Of a stretch of 64,000 nucleotides of DNA, positions 51,876-62,023 are shown piece after piece. The position numbers and the translations under genes were made by a program. Source of the DNA: CAVVKW01 sp963749035 (GTDB lineage: Bacteria; Verrucomicrobiota; Verrucomicrobiia; Chthoniobacterales; JAATET01); the NCBI GenBank assembly GCA_963749035.1, contig CAVVKW010000002.1:868001-932000 (forward strand), in the 5' to 3' direction. The stretch's first letter is position 1; each line of letters starts with the position of its first letter. The notes under the pieces are model-generated. The model was not told where the DNA came from, searched no databases, and was given only the letters and a program-made list of their open reading frames with translations.

Positions 51876-52877
51876 CTATCCTCCGATCGCCACCATACCC
51901 CGCCCGGGAACGTAAGCGTTCCGAAAATCATGCTCCCGCGGCTTCCGCGCGACCACGTCCAAAAAAATTTGTTGCAGATCCGCGTCCGACGCTCCGCCCC
52001 TCAAGGCTTCGCGTAGGTCGAATTCCAGATGACTTCCCAGACACGGCCGCAGCTTCCCCTCGCACGTCAGCCGCATCTTGTTGCACGACTCGCAGAAATG
52101 GAGATCCGTCATCGCCCCGATGAACCCGATCCGCTGACCCGTCCCCGGAATCTGGTAATAAACCGCGGGCCCATTCGTCCGAAAACCCGGTTCTGGGATC
52201 AACTCGCCGAATTCCTTCCCGATCCTCCGCTTCGCCTCGCGCACCGGGAAAAACCGCTTTTCGTTCAATACATCCCCCGTCGTCACCGGCATCAGCTCGA
52301 TCAATCGCAGCAGCAATCCCCGCTCACCGGCAAATCGGACCAGCTCGCCCAGTGCCGCCTCCGAGCGTCCTCGCATCAGCACCGCATTGAGCTTGATCGC
52401 CCCGAAGCCCGCATCGCTCGCCGCCTCGATACCCGCCAGCACGTTCGGCAAAAAATCCCGTCCCGTCGCCGCCGCGTAATCCGCTCGATCCAGCGTGTCC
52501 AGCGACACGTTGACGGTCCGGACACCCCGCGCCCGCAGCCCCGCCGCCATCGTCACCCCCGGCTCGACCTCCCGCGCGAGCAACGTCCCGTTCGTCGAAA
52601 CGCCGACGTCGTCCACCGCTGGCAAGGAGTCGATCATCTCGAAAAGTTCCAGAATGCCGCGCCTCGTCAGCGGCTCCCCGCCCGTCACCCGCACCTTCCG
52701 CACTCCGAGCCCGACCGCCACGCGCAGCACCCGCGCAATTTCCTCGTAGCTCAGAATTTCATCGCGCCCCCGCCATTCCTGCAGCTCCTGCGGCATGCAG
52801 TAGCCACAACGCTCGTTGCACCGGTCCGTTACCGAGACCCTCAAGTATGAAATCAAGTGCCCGAACGCGTCCTCCAC
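51876..52877 (-). CDS. moaA: GTP 3',8-cyclase MoaA (radical SAM)
   Basis: A 333-aa protein. The radical SAM cluster is held by CNERCGYC (Cys20, Cys24, Cys27), with RVTGGEPLTR after it. A second cluster motif, FCESCNKMRLTCEGKLRPCL, is complete, and the functionally required C-terminal GlyGly is present. It makes 3',8-cH2GTP for molybdopterin. First gene of the moa row. Confidence 0.97.
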   Translation of the reverse strand: MEDAFGHLISYLRVSVTDRCNERCGYCMPQELQEWRGRDEILSYEEIARVLRVAVGLGVRKVRVTGGEPLTRRGILELFEMIDSLPAVDDVGVSTNGTLLAREVEPGVTMAAGLRARGVRTVNVSLDTLDRADYAAATGRDFLPNVLAGIEAASDAGFGAIKLNAVLMRGRSEAALGELVRFAGERGLLLRLIELMPVTTGDVLNEKRFFPVREAKRRIGKEFGELIPEPGFRTNGPAVYYQIPGTGQRIGFIGAMTDLHFCESCNKMRLTCEGKLRPCLGSHLEFDLREALRGGASDADLQQIFLDVVARKPREHDFRNAYVPGRGMVAIGG

Positions 52878-52984
52878 GCGCGAAACCTACGCACTCCTTT
52901 CACCCGTGCCCAAATCATAAATCACGAGAAGCAATTCATAAATGCTCGCCCCGCTCTGCTTCCACGGGTTATCTACGAGGAGAG

Positions 52985-53320
52985 ATGGACATCAAGGAAA
53001 CGGAACAGGACGGCATTACCACTCTCGCGCCGAAGGGCGAGATCGATCTCCACGCGTCCCCGGAGCTTCGCGAAGCCCTGCACGAGCAGGCTGAAAAGAA
53101 GGTTCCTACGCTTCTCGTCGACTTTTCCAAAGTCGGCTACATCGATTCTTCCGGACTCGCCACCCTCGTGGAATACGTCCGGGACTCGAAAACTTTCGGT
53201 GGAAAATTTGCGCTCTACGCCCTTCAGCCCAAGGTCAAGATGGTCTTCGAACTCGTCCGCCTGAACGAGCTCTTCACCATTGCCGACACCCGCGAAGACG
53301 CCCTCGCCGCGGTGAAATAA
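52985..53320 (+). CDS. STAS-domain protein (anti-sigma factor antagonist-like)
   Basis: A 111-aa STAS domain. VDFSKVGYIDSSGLATLVEYVRD carries the conserved DSSG where the phospho-Ser sits in SpoIIAA/RsbV. It may be an anti-anti-sigma factor or, given the MlaE gene 36 bases downstream, the MlaB-like subunit of that lipid transporter. The second reading is favoured by position, the first by the intact Ser. The ATG at 52985 follows a GAGG motif. Confidence 0.85.
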   Translation: MDIKETEQDGITTLAPKGEIDLHASPELREALHEQAEKKVPTLLVDFSKVGYIDSSGLATLVEYVRDSKTFGGKFALYALQPKVKMVFELVRLNELFTIADTREDALAAVK

Positions 53321-53356
53321 GGCCGGTGTCCGCCGGACCGGCGCTGAAGTCGCGAG

Positions 53357-54103
53357 ATGATCAAATCCACCCTCGCCCTCACCGCTGACATCTTCTACTG
53401 GACGGTCGTCGCGCCACTTCGCGGCAAACCGTTCCGCCTCAGTGCCGTGTTTCAGCAGATGGTCCGCATCGGCGTCCAAGCCATGCCCATGACCGCGCTG
53501 ACCTCCCTCAGTATCGGGTTGACCCTCGCCATGCAGGCTGCCCACGAACTCGCCCGGATGGGCGCGACCGCTTACGTCCCCGACCTCGTCGGCATCTCGC
53601 TCCTGCGCGAACTCGGCCCCCTTCTCGTCGGTGTCGTCATCATCGGACGAAGTGGTTCCGCCGTCACCGCCGAGCTGGGCACCATGAAAGTCTCCGAGGA
53701 GATCGAAGCGCTTGAAGTCATGGCCATCAACCCCATCCGATTCCTCGTCGTGCCCCGCTTCCTGGCCATGATGATCATGCTCCCCGTCCTCACGGTCTTC
53801 GGGAACTACGTCGGAATCGTCGGCGGATGGAGCATTTGCCACTTCGCACTCGGCATGCCCACTGATTCATTTATCCTTCGCATCCTCGAGAGTTCACACC
53901 CGATGGATCTCTGGAGCGGCATGATCAAAAGCGTCGTCTTCGCCTGGCTCATCATCACGATCGCCTGCGAAAGCGGACTTGCCGTCACCGGCGGCGCGGA
54001 AGGAGTCGGCCAAGCCACGACCGGGTCCGTCGTCAAAAGCATTCTCGCGATGCTCATCGCGAACGCCGCCCTCACGGCCATCTTCTTCGTCGCCGAGAAC
54101 TAG
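53357..54103 (+). CDS. mlaE: MlaE-family ABC transporter permease
   Basis: A 248-aa membrane protein with LRELGPLLVGVVIIGRSGSAVTAELGTMK, the MlaE core, and about five hydrophobic segments. MlaE moves phospholipids between the two membranes with MlaF ATPase, MlaB (STAS) and MlaD (MCE). Here only a STAS gene precedes it; MlaF and MlaD are not encoded next to it. It converges on rsmE with a gap of 7 bases. Confidence 0.93.
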   Translation: MIKSTLALTADIFYWTVVAPLRGKPFRLSAVFQQMVRIGVQAMPMTALTSLSIGLTLAMQAAHELARMGATAYVPDLVGISLLRELGPLLVGVVIIGRSGSAVTAELGTMKVSEEIEALEVMAINPIRFLVVPRFLAMMIMLPVLTVFGNYVGIVGGWSICHFALGMPTDSFILRILESSHPMDLWSGMIKSVVFAWLIITIACESGLAVTGGAEGVGQATTGSVVKSILAMLIANAALTAIFFVAEN

Positions 54104-54110
54104 GAAAAAT

Positions 54111-54854
54111 CTAGAACAGCTCGTGCCCCAGCACGCTGAGACAGTAGATCGCCGCCGTCTCCGTGCGGAGGATGATCGGTCCCAACGTCACCGGCTGCGC
54201 GCCATTGCTCTTCGCCAACCCCAACTCCGCGGGCGTGAAATCCCCCTCTGGCCCGACGTAGATCGTCAGCTCGGAGGGTTCCCCACCGTTTTGTTCGGCG
54301 TAGTCGGCCAGAACGGTCTTGATCGGGCGAGCGTCCGACTGGAGTGAAGCGATCAACGCCAAACCCGACGGCTTCGACCCGTCGAAGAACTCCCGCGTTG
54401 TCAACGGCTTGGCGACCTTCGGCAGCCAGTTCTGCCCACATTGTTTACAAGCTTCCAGCGCCACCGTCTGCCACTTCGACTGCTTCGCCGCAGCCTCGCC
54501 GGAATCCAGTTGAACGACCGTCCGCTCCGACAGCAGCGGGATGATCTCGGCCGCGCCCAGCTCGACCGCCTTCTGAATGATCAAATCCATGTTCTTCCCC
54601 TTCGGCACCGCCTGCGCCAGCGTGATCCGGCACTTGAGTGGAGACGATCTTCCGCGATGAACGACCTTCAGATCGGCCGACCCCTTGTCCGCCCCCTCGA
54701 TCGTCGCCGTCGCCTCGTTCCCCCGCCCGTCGAAGAGAACAACCCGGTCGCCGACCGAGTGCCGCAGAACGTTCAGGCAATGGTGCGCTTCTTCACCGGT
54801 GAGACTCGGGGTGTCCTGAAGCAGGCTATCGGGCGAAAGGAAAAATCGGTGCAT
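54111..54854 (-). CDS. rsmE: 16S rRNA (uracil-1498-N3)-methyltransferase RsmE
   Basis: A 247-aa SPOUT-class enzyme. GEEAHHCLNVLRHSVGDRVVLFDGRG starts the PUA-like part, and YVGPEGDFTPAELGLAKSNGA with LGPIILRTETAA forms the knotted SAM site at the C-terminus. It modifies ribosomal RNA in the small subunit. Confidence 0.93.
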   Translation of the reverse strand: MHRFFLSPDSLLQDTPSLTGEEAHHCLNVLRHSVGDRVVLFDGRGNEATATIEGADKGSADLKVVHRGRSSPLKCRITLAQAVPKGKNMDLIIQKAVELGAAEIIPLLSERTVVQLDSGEAAAKQSKWQTVALEACKQCGQNWLPKVAKPLTTREFFDGSKPSGLALIASLQSDARPIKTVLADYAEQNGGEPSELTIYVGPEGDFTPAELGLAKSNGAQPVTLGPIILRTETAAIYCLSVLGHELF

Positions 54855-54969
54855 GGTCCGCGGAGACTATCCACGCACCCGCGCCCGTTCCAAGGGAAAG
54901 CACTGCGCGGAAGGATGCGCAGAAAGTTTCGCCCCCACTCCCGGCCCAAGTGCGTATAATGTGCAACGC

Positions 54970-56190
<1,221 letters not shown>

Positions 56191-56206
56191 TTTCCGCCCC
56201 CGCGAG

Positions 56207-57649
56207 ATGCCGCAGCAACTCACCATCCTGCCCACGTTCGACGCGTGGCAAAAAGCTGCCCGCCACGCTCTCGGCGACGAACTCCCTCCCGCCGAACTCA
56301 TCTGGGAACCCCTCACCTCTCCCGAGCCCGGCCTCGGCCTGTTTGACGAGCACGACGGCCGCGAAACCAACGAGCGACCCGCGACCGCGACCTCGCGGCA
56401 CCGGGTTCCAAAAGCCTTCGTGACTCTCGCCCGCCGCGTGGCCTGTCACCGCGATCCGACGCGTTGGGCTCTGCTTTACCGCGTGTTGTGGCGCCTCACC
56501 CACGGCGAAGCGCACCTGCTCGAAGTCCGGACCGACCCCGACGTCGATCAGCTCTTCCGCCACGATAAAGCCATCGGACGCGCCCTCCACAAGATGAGGG
56601 CCTTCGTTCGGTTTCGCGCCGTCGAGCACGAAGGCGCGACGTGGCACGTCGCTTGGTTCGAACCCGAGCACGCCATCGTCGAGCTCAACGCTCCGTTCTT
56701 CGTCGACCGATTTGCCGGTATGCGCTGGTCGATCCTCACCCCCGACCGCTCCGCTCACTGGGACGGGGCAAACCTGACCTTCACCGCCGGCGTCCCGAAA
56801 TCCGAAGCTCCGACCGAAGACGCCGTCGAGGACCTCTGGCTCACCTATTACCGAAACATTTTCAACCCCGCCCGCGTGAAGACCCACGCAATGCAGGCGG
56901 AAATGCCCAAGAAATACTGGAAAAACCTCCCCGAAGCCGCCGCGATCCCCGGTCTCCTCATGGCCTCCGGCGGTCGGGTCAACGAGATGCTCGAAGCCAG
57001 CGAGCGAAAGCGCCGACCCACCGTCGCCCATTCCCTCGCACCCGCTCCCACGGGGGCAAACGTTCCCACGCTTCGCCAAGCCGCCGCCGCCTGCACCGCC
57101 TGCCCGCTCTACCGCGACGCCACGCAGACCGTTTTCGGGGAAGGACCCGAGAACGCCCGCCTCGTATTTGTCGGTGAGCAGCCAGGCGACAACGAAGACC
57201 TCCTAGGCCACCCCTTCATCGGCCCCGCCGGTCAGCTCTTCGATCGGGCGCTCGCCGAAGTCGGTATCGACCGCCAGGCCGCCTACCTCACCAACGCCGT
57301 CAAACACTTCAAGTGGACGCCGCGCGGCAAACGTCGGCTCCACGCCAAGCCCTCGGCCCGCGACATCGCCGCCTGCCGACCTTGGCTCGAAGCCGAACTC
57401 GCTGCCATCCGCCCCGCCATCCTCGTCTGCCTCGGCGGCACCGCCGCCCAGTCCCTCCTCGGCTCCTCCGTCCGCGTCCTCCGCGATCGCGGTCAATTCC
57501 GTGAGACCGAATGGGCTCCGCACACGCTCATTACCGTCCATCCTTCCTCCCTGCTGCGCGCACCCACGGAGGAAGCCAGAGCTGAAGGCTACGCCGCCTT
57601 CCTCGCCGACCTTATCCAAGTCCGGGACGCACTCGGCGCTGGCGGGTGA
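56207..57649 (+). CDS. udgX: TIGR03915 domain fused to UdgX uracil-DNA binding protein
   Basis: A 480-aa fusion. Residues 1-260 resemble TIGR03915/DUF4130 (HGEAHLLEVRTDPDV, AEMPKKYWKNLPEA). Residues 285-480 are a family-4-like uracil-DNA glycosylase with the motif A GEQPGDNEDLLGHPF and motif B VHPSSLLR. The R-loop KRRLHAKP (375-382) carries His379, the residue that in UdgX forms a covalent bond to uracil-containing DNA. Four cluster cysteines are present (Cys296, Cys299, Cys390, Cys408). It makes an operon with the radical SAM gene. Confidence 0.9.
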   Translation: MPQQLTILPTFDAWQKAARHALGDELPPAELIWEPLTSPEPGLGLFDEHDGRETNERPATATSRHRVPKAFVTLARRVACHRDPTRWALLYRVLWRLTHGEAHLLEVRTDPDVDQLFRHDKAIGRALHKMRAFVRFRAVEHEGATWHVAWFEPEHAIVELNAPFFVDRFAGMRWSILTPDRSAHWDGANLTFTAGVPKSEAPTEDAVEDLWLTYYRNIFNPARVKTHAMQAEMPKKYWKNLPEAAAIPGLLMASGGRVNEMLEASERKRRPTVAHSLAPAPTGANVPTLRQAAAACTACPLYRDATQTVFGEGPENARLVFVGEQPGDNEDLLGHPFIGPAGQLFDRALAEVGIDRQAAYLTNAVKHFKWTPRGKRRLHAKPSARDIAACRPWLEAELAAIRPAILVCLGGTAAQSLLGSSVRVLRDRGQFRETEWAPHTLITVHPSSLLRAPTEEARAEGYAAFLADLIQVRDALGAGG

Positions 57650-57661
57650 TCCCAGAAGGGA

Positions 57662-57689
57662 AGTTGAGAGTCTATAGTTGAGAGTTGAA
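57662..57689. repeat. TTGAGAGTT word repeat
   Basis: GTTGAGAGT and GTTGAGAGTTGAA in the 287-base spacer after udgX, matching the vocabulary of the groES-groEL spacer. Nothing else coding is seen in 57650-57936. Confidence 0.45.
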
Positions 57690-57828
57690 TGCCTGAAGAC
57701 GAACGGTTTGCGGAGAAAGGCGTTTTCACCTTCTGGGTAAGCTCATAGTCCGACGCAAGTCGCTCATTCCCGACTCTCGACTATCCCTTCCCCTTCGAGG
57801 GTAATCCCAATTCGGAAGACCAGTTAGG

Positions 57829-57916
57829 CTCACGCGAAGCCGCGAAGCCGCGAAGGAGGAAAGGAAAGTCGCACGCAGCATCGCCGCGAGTGAATCACTT
57901 CGCGTCTTCGCGTGAG
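57829..57916. repeat. 19-bp inverted repeat of CACGCGAAG units
   Basis: CTCACGCGAAGCCGCGAAG (57829-57847) and its reverse complement (57898-57916) differ at one position. They flank a 50-base core between two converging genes (udgX and the aminotransferase). This resembles dispersed CACGCGAAG intergenic elements and might also serve as a two-way terminator. Confidence 0.55.
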
Positions 57917-57936
57917 ACCCAATCCCCCATGGCCTT

Positions 57937-59019
57937 CTATTCCAAGGTGTCGTCGAGCCACCCGAGCAGCTCCGTCATCGTCTCCTTCGTCTCGTCGCCC
58001 ATGTTCGAAATGCGAAACGTCTTGCCTTTGACCTTCCCGTAACCACCGTCGATCACGCAGTTGTATTTCTCCTTCAAACGAGCGATCCATCCGGCGACGT
58101 CGATCTCGCGGTTGTTCGCCACGCAGGTCAGCGAGAGCGAACGGTAACCTTCCGCTGCAAAAAATTCGAACCCATGCCCACGCACCCAATCGTGCACCAG
58201 AGCGTTCAGCTCGGCGTGACGCGCGTAGCGGGCCTCGACGCCTTCCGAGAAAATGTCGTCGAGCTTCGAGCGCAACGCGTAGATGTGCGAGATCACCGGC
58301 GTGCTCGGCGTCATGTCGTTCTCCTGGTTCTTACGGAACTCGAGAAAGTCGAAGTAGTAGCCCCGATCCGTCAACGTCGAAGCCCGCTCGAAAGCGGCTT
58401 CGGAAACGGAGAACAGCCCCATGCCCGGCGGCAGGGCAAGCGCCTTCTGACTCCCGGTCAGCAAAACGTCGATTCCGAGTTCGTCCATCGGGATCGCTTC
58501 CGTCGAGAACGACGAGACCGTGTCGACAATGAACCTGACGTCCGGGTATTTCGCGACGACCTTCGCGATTTCCGGCAACGGATTCCGCAGACCGCAGGAC
58601 GTCTCGTTGTGGATCAGGGTGATCGCGTCGTATTCCCCCGTCGCCAACGCCTCGTCGACCATCTCGGGCAAGATCGGCTGACCCCACTCGACCTTCAGCG
58701 GATCGGCCGCCTTGCCGCACCGCTTACTGACGTCAAACCACTTGTCGGAGAACGCGCCGTTCATGCAGTTCAGCACCTTTTTGCCGACGAGATTGCGGAT
58801 CGCGCCCTCCATCACACCCCAGGCCGACGACGTGGAGATGAAGACCGGCTGCTTCGTTCCGAAAAGTTCCTGCAGACGCGGGTGAACCTCGGCGTAGAGC
58901 GCTTTGAAGTCGCCGCTCCGATGACCGATCATCGGCGAGCAGAAAGCAGCGTAAGTTTTTTCCGACACATCGATGGGGCCGGGAATGAAGAGTTTGACGT
59001 GGTCAGTTGTGATGGGCAT
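57937..59019 (-). CDS. Class V aminotransferase (SerC/AGT-like)
   Basis: A 360-aa PLP enzyme. FIPGPIDVSE opens the protein as in alanine-glyoxylate transaminase-like members. STSSAWGVMEGAI binds the phosphate, Asp166 (IVDTVSS) pairs with the PLP nitrogen, and Lys192 (TGSQKALALPPG) is the Schiff-base residue. Likely a serine- or alanine-using transaminase; substrates cannot be told. The long TPR gene ends 7 bases upstream on the same strand. Confidence 0.87.
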   Translation of the reverse strand: MPITTDHVKLFIPGPIDVSEKTYAAFCSPMIGHRSGDFKALYAEVHPRLQELFGTKQPVFISTSSAWGVMEGAIRNLVGKKVLNCMNGAFSDKWFDVSKRCGKAADPLKVEWGQPILPEMVDEALATGEYDAITLIHNETSCGLRNPLPEIAKVVAKYPDVRFIVDTVSSFSTEAIPMDELGIDVLLTGSQKALALPPGMGLFSVSEAAFERASTLTDRGYYFDFLEFRKNQENDMTPSTPVISHIYALRSKLDDIFSEGVEARYARHAELNALVHDWVRGHGFEFFAAEGYRSLSLTCVANNREIDVAGWIARLKEKYNCVIDGGYGKVKGKTFRISNMGDETKETMTELLGWLDDTLE

Positions 59020-59026
59020 GGAACGC

Positions 59027-61429
59027 TCAGTTCTCCCAAATAAAGTTCTCCAGCCGCAAGGCCTTTACGCGCTCCGCCGCCTCCGCCGACCGGGGACCTT
59101 CCGTCGCCGCCATCTTCTCGAATATGGCGGACGCCTCTTTCAGTTGATCCCGTTCGATGAGCAGGCGCGCCGCGTCGAAGCCAGCTTTGTAATACCAAAA
59201 GAACTCCGGCTCCGTGTCCCGCGGGGCGTTGAGAACCTCGTAATATCCCGCCAGTGCCGCGTCGAATTCATCAGCTTGCTCGTGCGCCGAAGCCGCCTTG
59301 GCCAACGCCTCGTTTCTCTCGGAAGGAGTCGCCCGCTCGTCTTCCGCGACCCGGTTCCAGGTCGCGATCGCCTGCGCGGCGCGCTGCGGATCGGTCGCAC
59401 CCATTTCGTGCTGCGTGTCGCCCTTCGTGATCAACGCGGAGATCCGGAGACGATCCTCCTTCGATTTCTCCAGCTGATCCAGAAGTTCGAGCGCTTCCGC
59501 CGGGCGCCGGAGCGCGTTGAACAGCAGAGCCTGATCCAGCAACGCCTGATCGGCCAGCGGACCGGTCGCGGTCTGACGCGCCTGCTCGAACAAACCGACC
59601 GCCTCCTCGAGCATCTCGGGTTCGATCAGCCGCGCCGCCGACCGCGCGGCGAGGAAATGCGCCGTCGCCCGATTCGCGTCGTCCGGCAGGAGTTCGGCCG
59701 CCCCCTCGAATTGCACCCGCGCCCCGCGGTGATCACCGCGGCGGGCAAGGATCTCCCCCCACTTCATCCGAACCTCCGGCACGCGTGACGAATCCGGGTA
59801 TTCCGTCACAAAACGCCCCGCTGCCGCCAGCGAACGTTCCGCCCCGACCGGGGTGCCGTCGTCCGCCGCGTAAACCTCGAAGTAGCGCGTTTGCTCGGTC
59901 GGGGTGCCGTTGGCAATCTGGCGAAAATTCGATCTCGCCCGCTTGTGCTCGCCTTTGAGCCAATTCCACTCCGCGATCCCGAGACGGGCTCGACTGCGGA
60001 TCGCCGGATTCTTCGCCTCGCCACTGAGACGTCGGAGCGTCTCGAGCGAGGGCGAGCCCGTCCGCCCGCCGCGCTGGAGTGCCGCCGCCAGTTCGACGTC
60101 CTCGGCAGCGAGCGGATCCTCCTCGCGAAGTCGATCCAGCACCGCTCCCCCATCGCCCCGACCGTATCCCCCCGCGAGAGCCGCGTTCGTGAGCGCGGCC
60201 GTGGTCAACTCCGGCGCGCCCTCGGCCGCCGCGAGAAAGTGGCCGACCGCCTGGTCGTAATTCCCCGCCTCGAAGTTGGCCCGCCCCCACAAAAACTCGA
60301 TTCGCGCCGCGTCCCCGGGAGGTAACTCGACCTCACGGACACCGTCGAGGGTTCGCACGGCGGCTTCGAGGGCACCGTCGGCAAGGAGGAGGTTCGTCAG
60401 CCGCACGGTCGCTTCGCCTCGCAATGGATGATCGGGATGGTCACGGATAAACTCGCGGTAGGTTCTCGCCGCACGTCCACGCCGCGCCGTTCGTTCGTCG
60501 TTCCGTGCGAGGTAATAGGTCGCCAACGCGGCGAGCGTCGCGTGATCGGTATCTTCCTCGAACCGCTTCAACTCAGCGTTCACGGGATCACTCGAAGCGG
60601 CGTAGATCTCGTCGAGTTTGCGCATCAATTCACTGACCAGCGGCGACTCGGGATTCGCTCGTAGAAATCCTTCGAGTTGACGCTCGGCGGCGTTCACGTC
60701 CCCGACCCGCAGTCTCGCCTCGGCCGCCCCGATCGCCGCCCCGGCGGTGAGCCGGCGGTCTTCGAATTCCATCCCGGTGTAACTCTCGACCGCCGCCGCG
60801 CTTTCACCCTTGTCGAGTTCGATGCGCGCTCGGAGGTAGCTCTTCTGCTCCCGATCCCTGCGACTGGGCGCCCGGATGGATTCGAGGGCTAACGAAGCAT
60901 CCTGCAATCCGCCGGCCTCGATCAACAAAGCCGCCGCATTGAGGCGCGCTGGATGAATGACCTCGCTCTCCTTCGGAACGTCGCCGAGCGCGCCGAGCGC
61001 CGCGTTCAAATCCCCCGTTGCTTCGAGCATTCGCGCCTTTCCAAGCAACGCTTCGCCCACGAGTGGCTCGTCCTCGAGCTCCGCCACCTCCCGGTAAAGC
61101 GACAGTGCGCGTTCGAATTCACCCGCCTTCGCCAACGCCTGGGCCAGCCAGAATTTCGCCTCGTCACCCTCGAGTAGCTGCGGCTCATCGAGAAGGTCGA
61201 CCGCTTCGATCTCGCGGTCGGCGGCGAGCAGGCACCTCGCCAACTCCACCGCCACCTCACGGCGATCCGCGACGGAAAGGTCCCCGCCAAGTGCCCGCTG
61301 CAACGGAAAGACCCGCCCCTGCGGAACGCCCTCGGCGCGAGCGGCACGCGAGCTTTCGACCAATTCCGAAATCTCCCCGGCACCCACCACTCCGGTGGCC
61401 AGGCAAACCAATGCAAACGCGAGCCTCAT
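59027..61429 (-). CDS. Long secreted TPR-repeat protein
   Basis: An 800-aa protein with a signal peptide (MRLAFALVCLATGVVGAGE) and a chain of helical TPR-like repeats all along, for example AKFWLAQALAKAGEFERALSLYREVAEL, ARTYREFIRDHPDHPLRGEATVRL and AALAGYYEVLNA. It is probably a periplasmic scaffold, comparable with the tetratricopeptide proteins of outer-membrane or protein-secretion systems. No enzyme motif. The aminotransferase follows 7 bases on and is likely co-transcribed, without an evident link. Confidence 0.83.
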   Translation of the reverse strand: MRLAFALVCLATGVVGAGEISELVESSRAARAEGVPQGRVFPLQRALGGDLSVADRREVAVELARCLLAADREIEAVDLLDEPQLLEGDEAKFWLAQALAKAGEFERALSLYREVAELEDEPLVGEALLGKARMLEATGDLNAALGALGDVPKESEVIHPARLNAAALLIEAGGLQDASLALESIRAPSRRDREQKSYLRARIELDKGESAAAVESYTGMEFEDRRLTAGAAIGAAEARLRVGDVNAAERQLEGFLRANPESPLVSELMRKLDEIYAASSDPVNAELKRFEEDTDHATLAALATYYLARNDERTARRGRAARTYREFIRDHPDHPLRGEATVRLTNLLLADGALEAAVRTLDGVREVELPPGDAARIEFLWGRANFEAGNYDQAVGHFLAAAEGAPELTTAALTNAALAGGYGRGDGGAVLDRLREEDPLAAEDVELAAALQRGGRTGSPSLETLRRLSGEAKNPAIRSRARLGIAEWNWLKGEHKRARSNFRQIANGTPTEQTRYFEVYAADDGTPVGAERSLAAAGRFVTEYPDSSRVPEVRMKWGEILARRGDHRGARVQFEGAAELLPDDANRATAHFLAARSAARLIEPEMLEEAVGLFEQARQTATGPLADQALLDQALLFNALRRPAEALELLDQLEKSKEDRLRISALITKGDTQHEMGATDPQRAAQAIATWNRVAEDERATPSERNEALAKAASAHEQADEFDAALAGYYEVLNAPRDTEPEFFWYYKAGFDAARLLIERDQLKEASAIFEKMAATEGPRSAEAAERVKALRLENFIWEN

Positions 61430-61452
61430 CTAACGCTTGAATAAAGGAGGAA

Positions 61453-61476
61453 CGAGAAATGAGAAATGAGAAATGG
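61453..61476. repeat. GAGAAAT triplet repeat
   Basis: Three near-exact copies of GAGAAAT in the spacer between the TPR and cytosine deaminase genes. Similar words are at 38281-38310. Confidence 0.5.
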
Positions 61477-61510
61477 ATGCACGCGCAGCGGGCAATGTAG
61501 GCTGCTCCCC

Positions 61511-61954
61511 ATGAAGCGCGACGAATTCATGCAAGCGGCAATCGACGAAGCGAAAGCGGGGCTGGCAGCCGGCGGGATCCCGATCGGTTCCGTTCTCGTT
61601 CACCAAGGCCGGATCATCGGCCGGGGACACAATCAACGCGTCCAGCGGGGCGATCCGCTTCTCCATGGCGAGATGAGCGCCTTCCGCGACGCCGGTCGCC
61701 AACCCGCGTCGGTTTACCGCGAGTGCGTGCTCTACACGACGCTCTCGCCGTGCCCGATGTGCAGCGGGACTTCGATCCTCTACAAGATTCCGAAGATCAT
61801 CATCGCTGAAAACACCACCTTTCTCGGCGCGGAGGAATGGCTCCGACGGGAGGGCGTCGAGCTGAAAGTCCTTGGCGATGAAGAGTGCATCCAAATGATG
61901 CGAGATTTCATCGCCGCCCGCCCGGAGCTTTGGAACGAAGACATCGCGGAATGA
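61511..61954 (+). CDS. Cytosine deaminase of the yeast Fcy1 type
   Basis: A 147-aa zinc deaminase: LLHGEMSAF gives the zinc His52 and proton-shuttle Glu54, and TLSPCPMCSG gives Cys81 and Cys84. The small size, IPIGSVLV, GRGHNQRVQRGD and the ending RPELWNEDIAE align very well with yeast cytosine deaminase, rather than with TadA or the large CodA enzymes of most bacteria. It would turn cytosine into uracil in pyrimidine salvage. The ATG at 61511 gives the family N-terminus; the frame is open to 61466. Confidence 0.88.
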   Translation: MKRDEFMQAAIDEAKAGLAAGGIPIGSVLVHQGRIIGRGHNQRVQRGDPLLHGEMSAFRDAGRQPASVYRECVLYTTLSPCPMCSGTSILYKIPKIIIAENTTFLGAEEWLRREGVELKVLGDEECIQMMRDFIAARPELWNEDIAE

Positions 61955-62023
61955 GGAATTTGTAGTTTAGGAACGCCGATTTTCGATTAGCTTCCACCAC
62001 GGTCGTTACCGCGACATCAAGAC

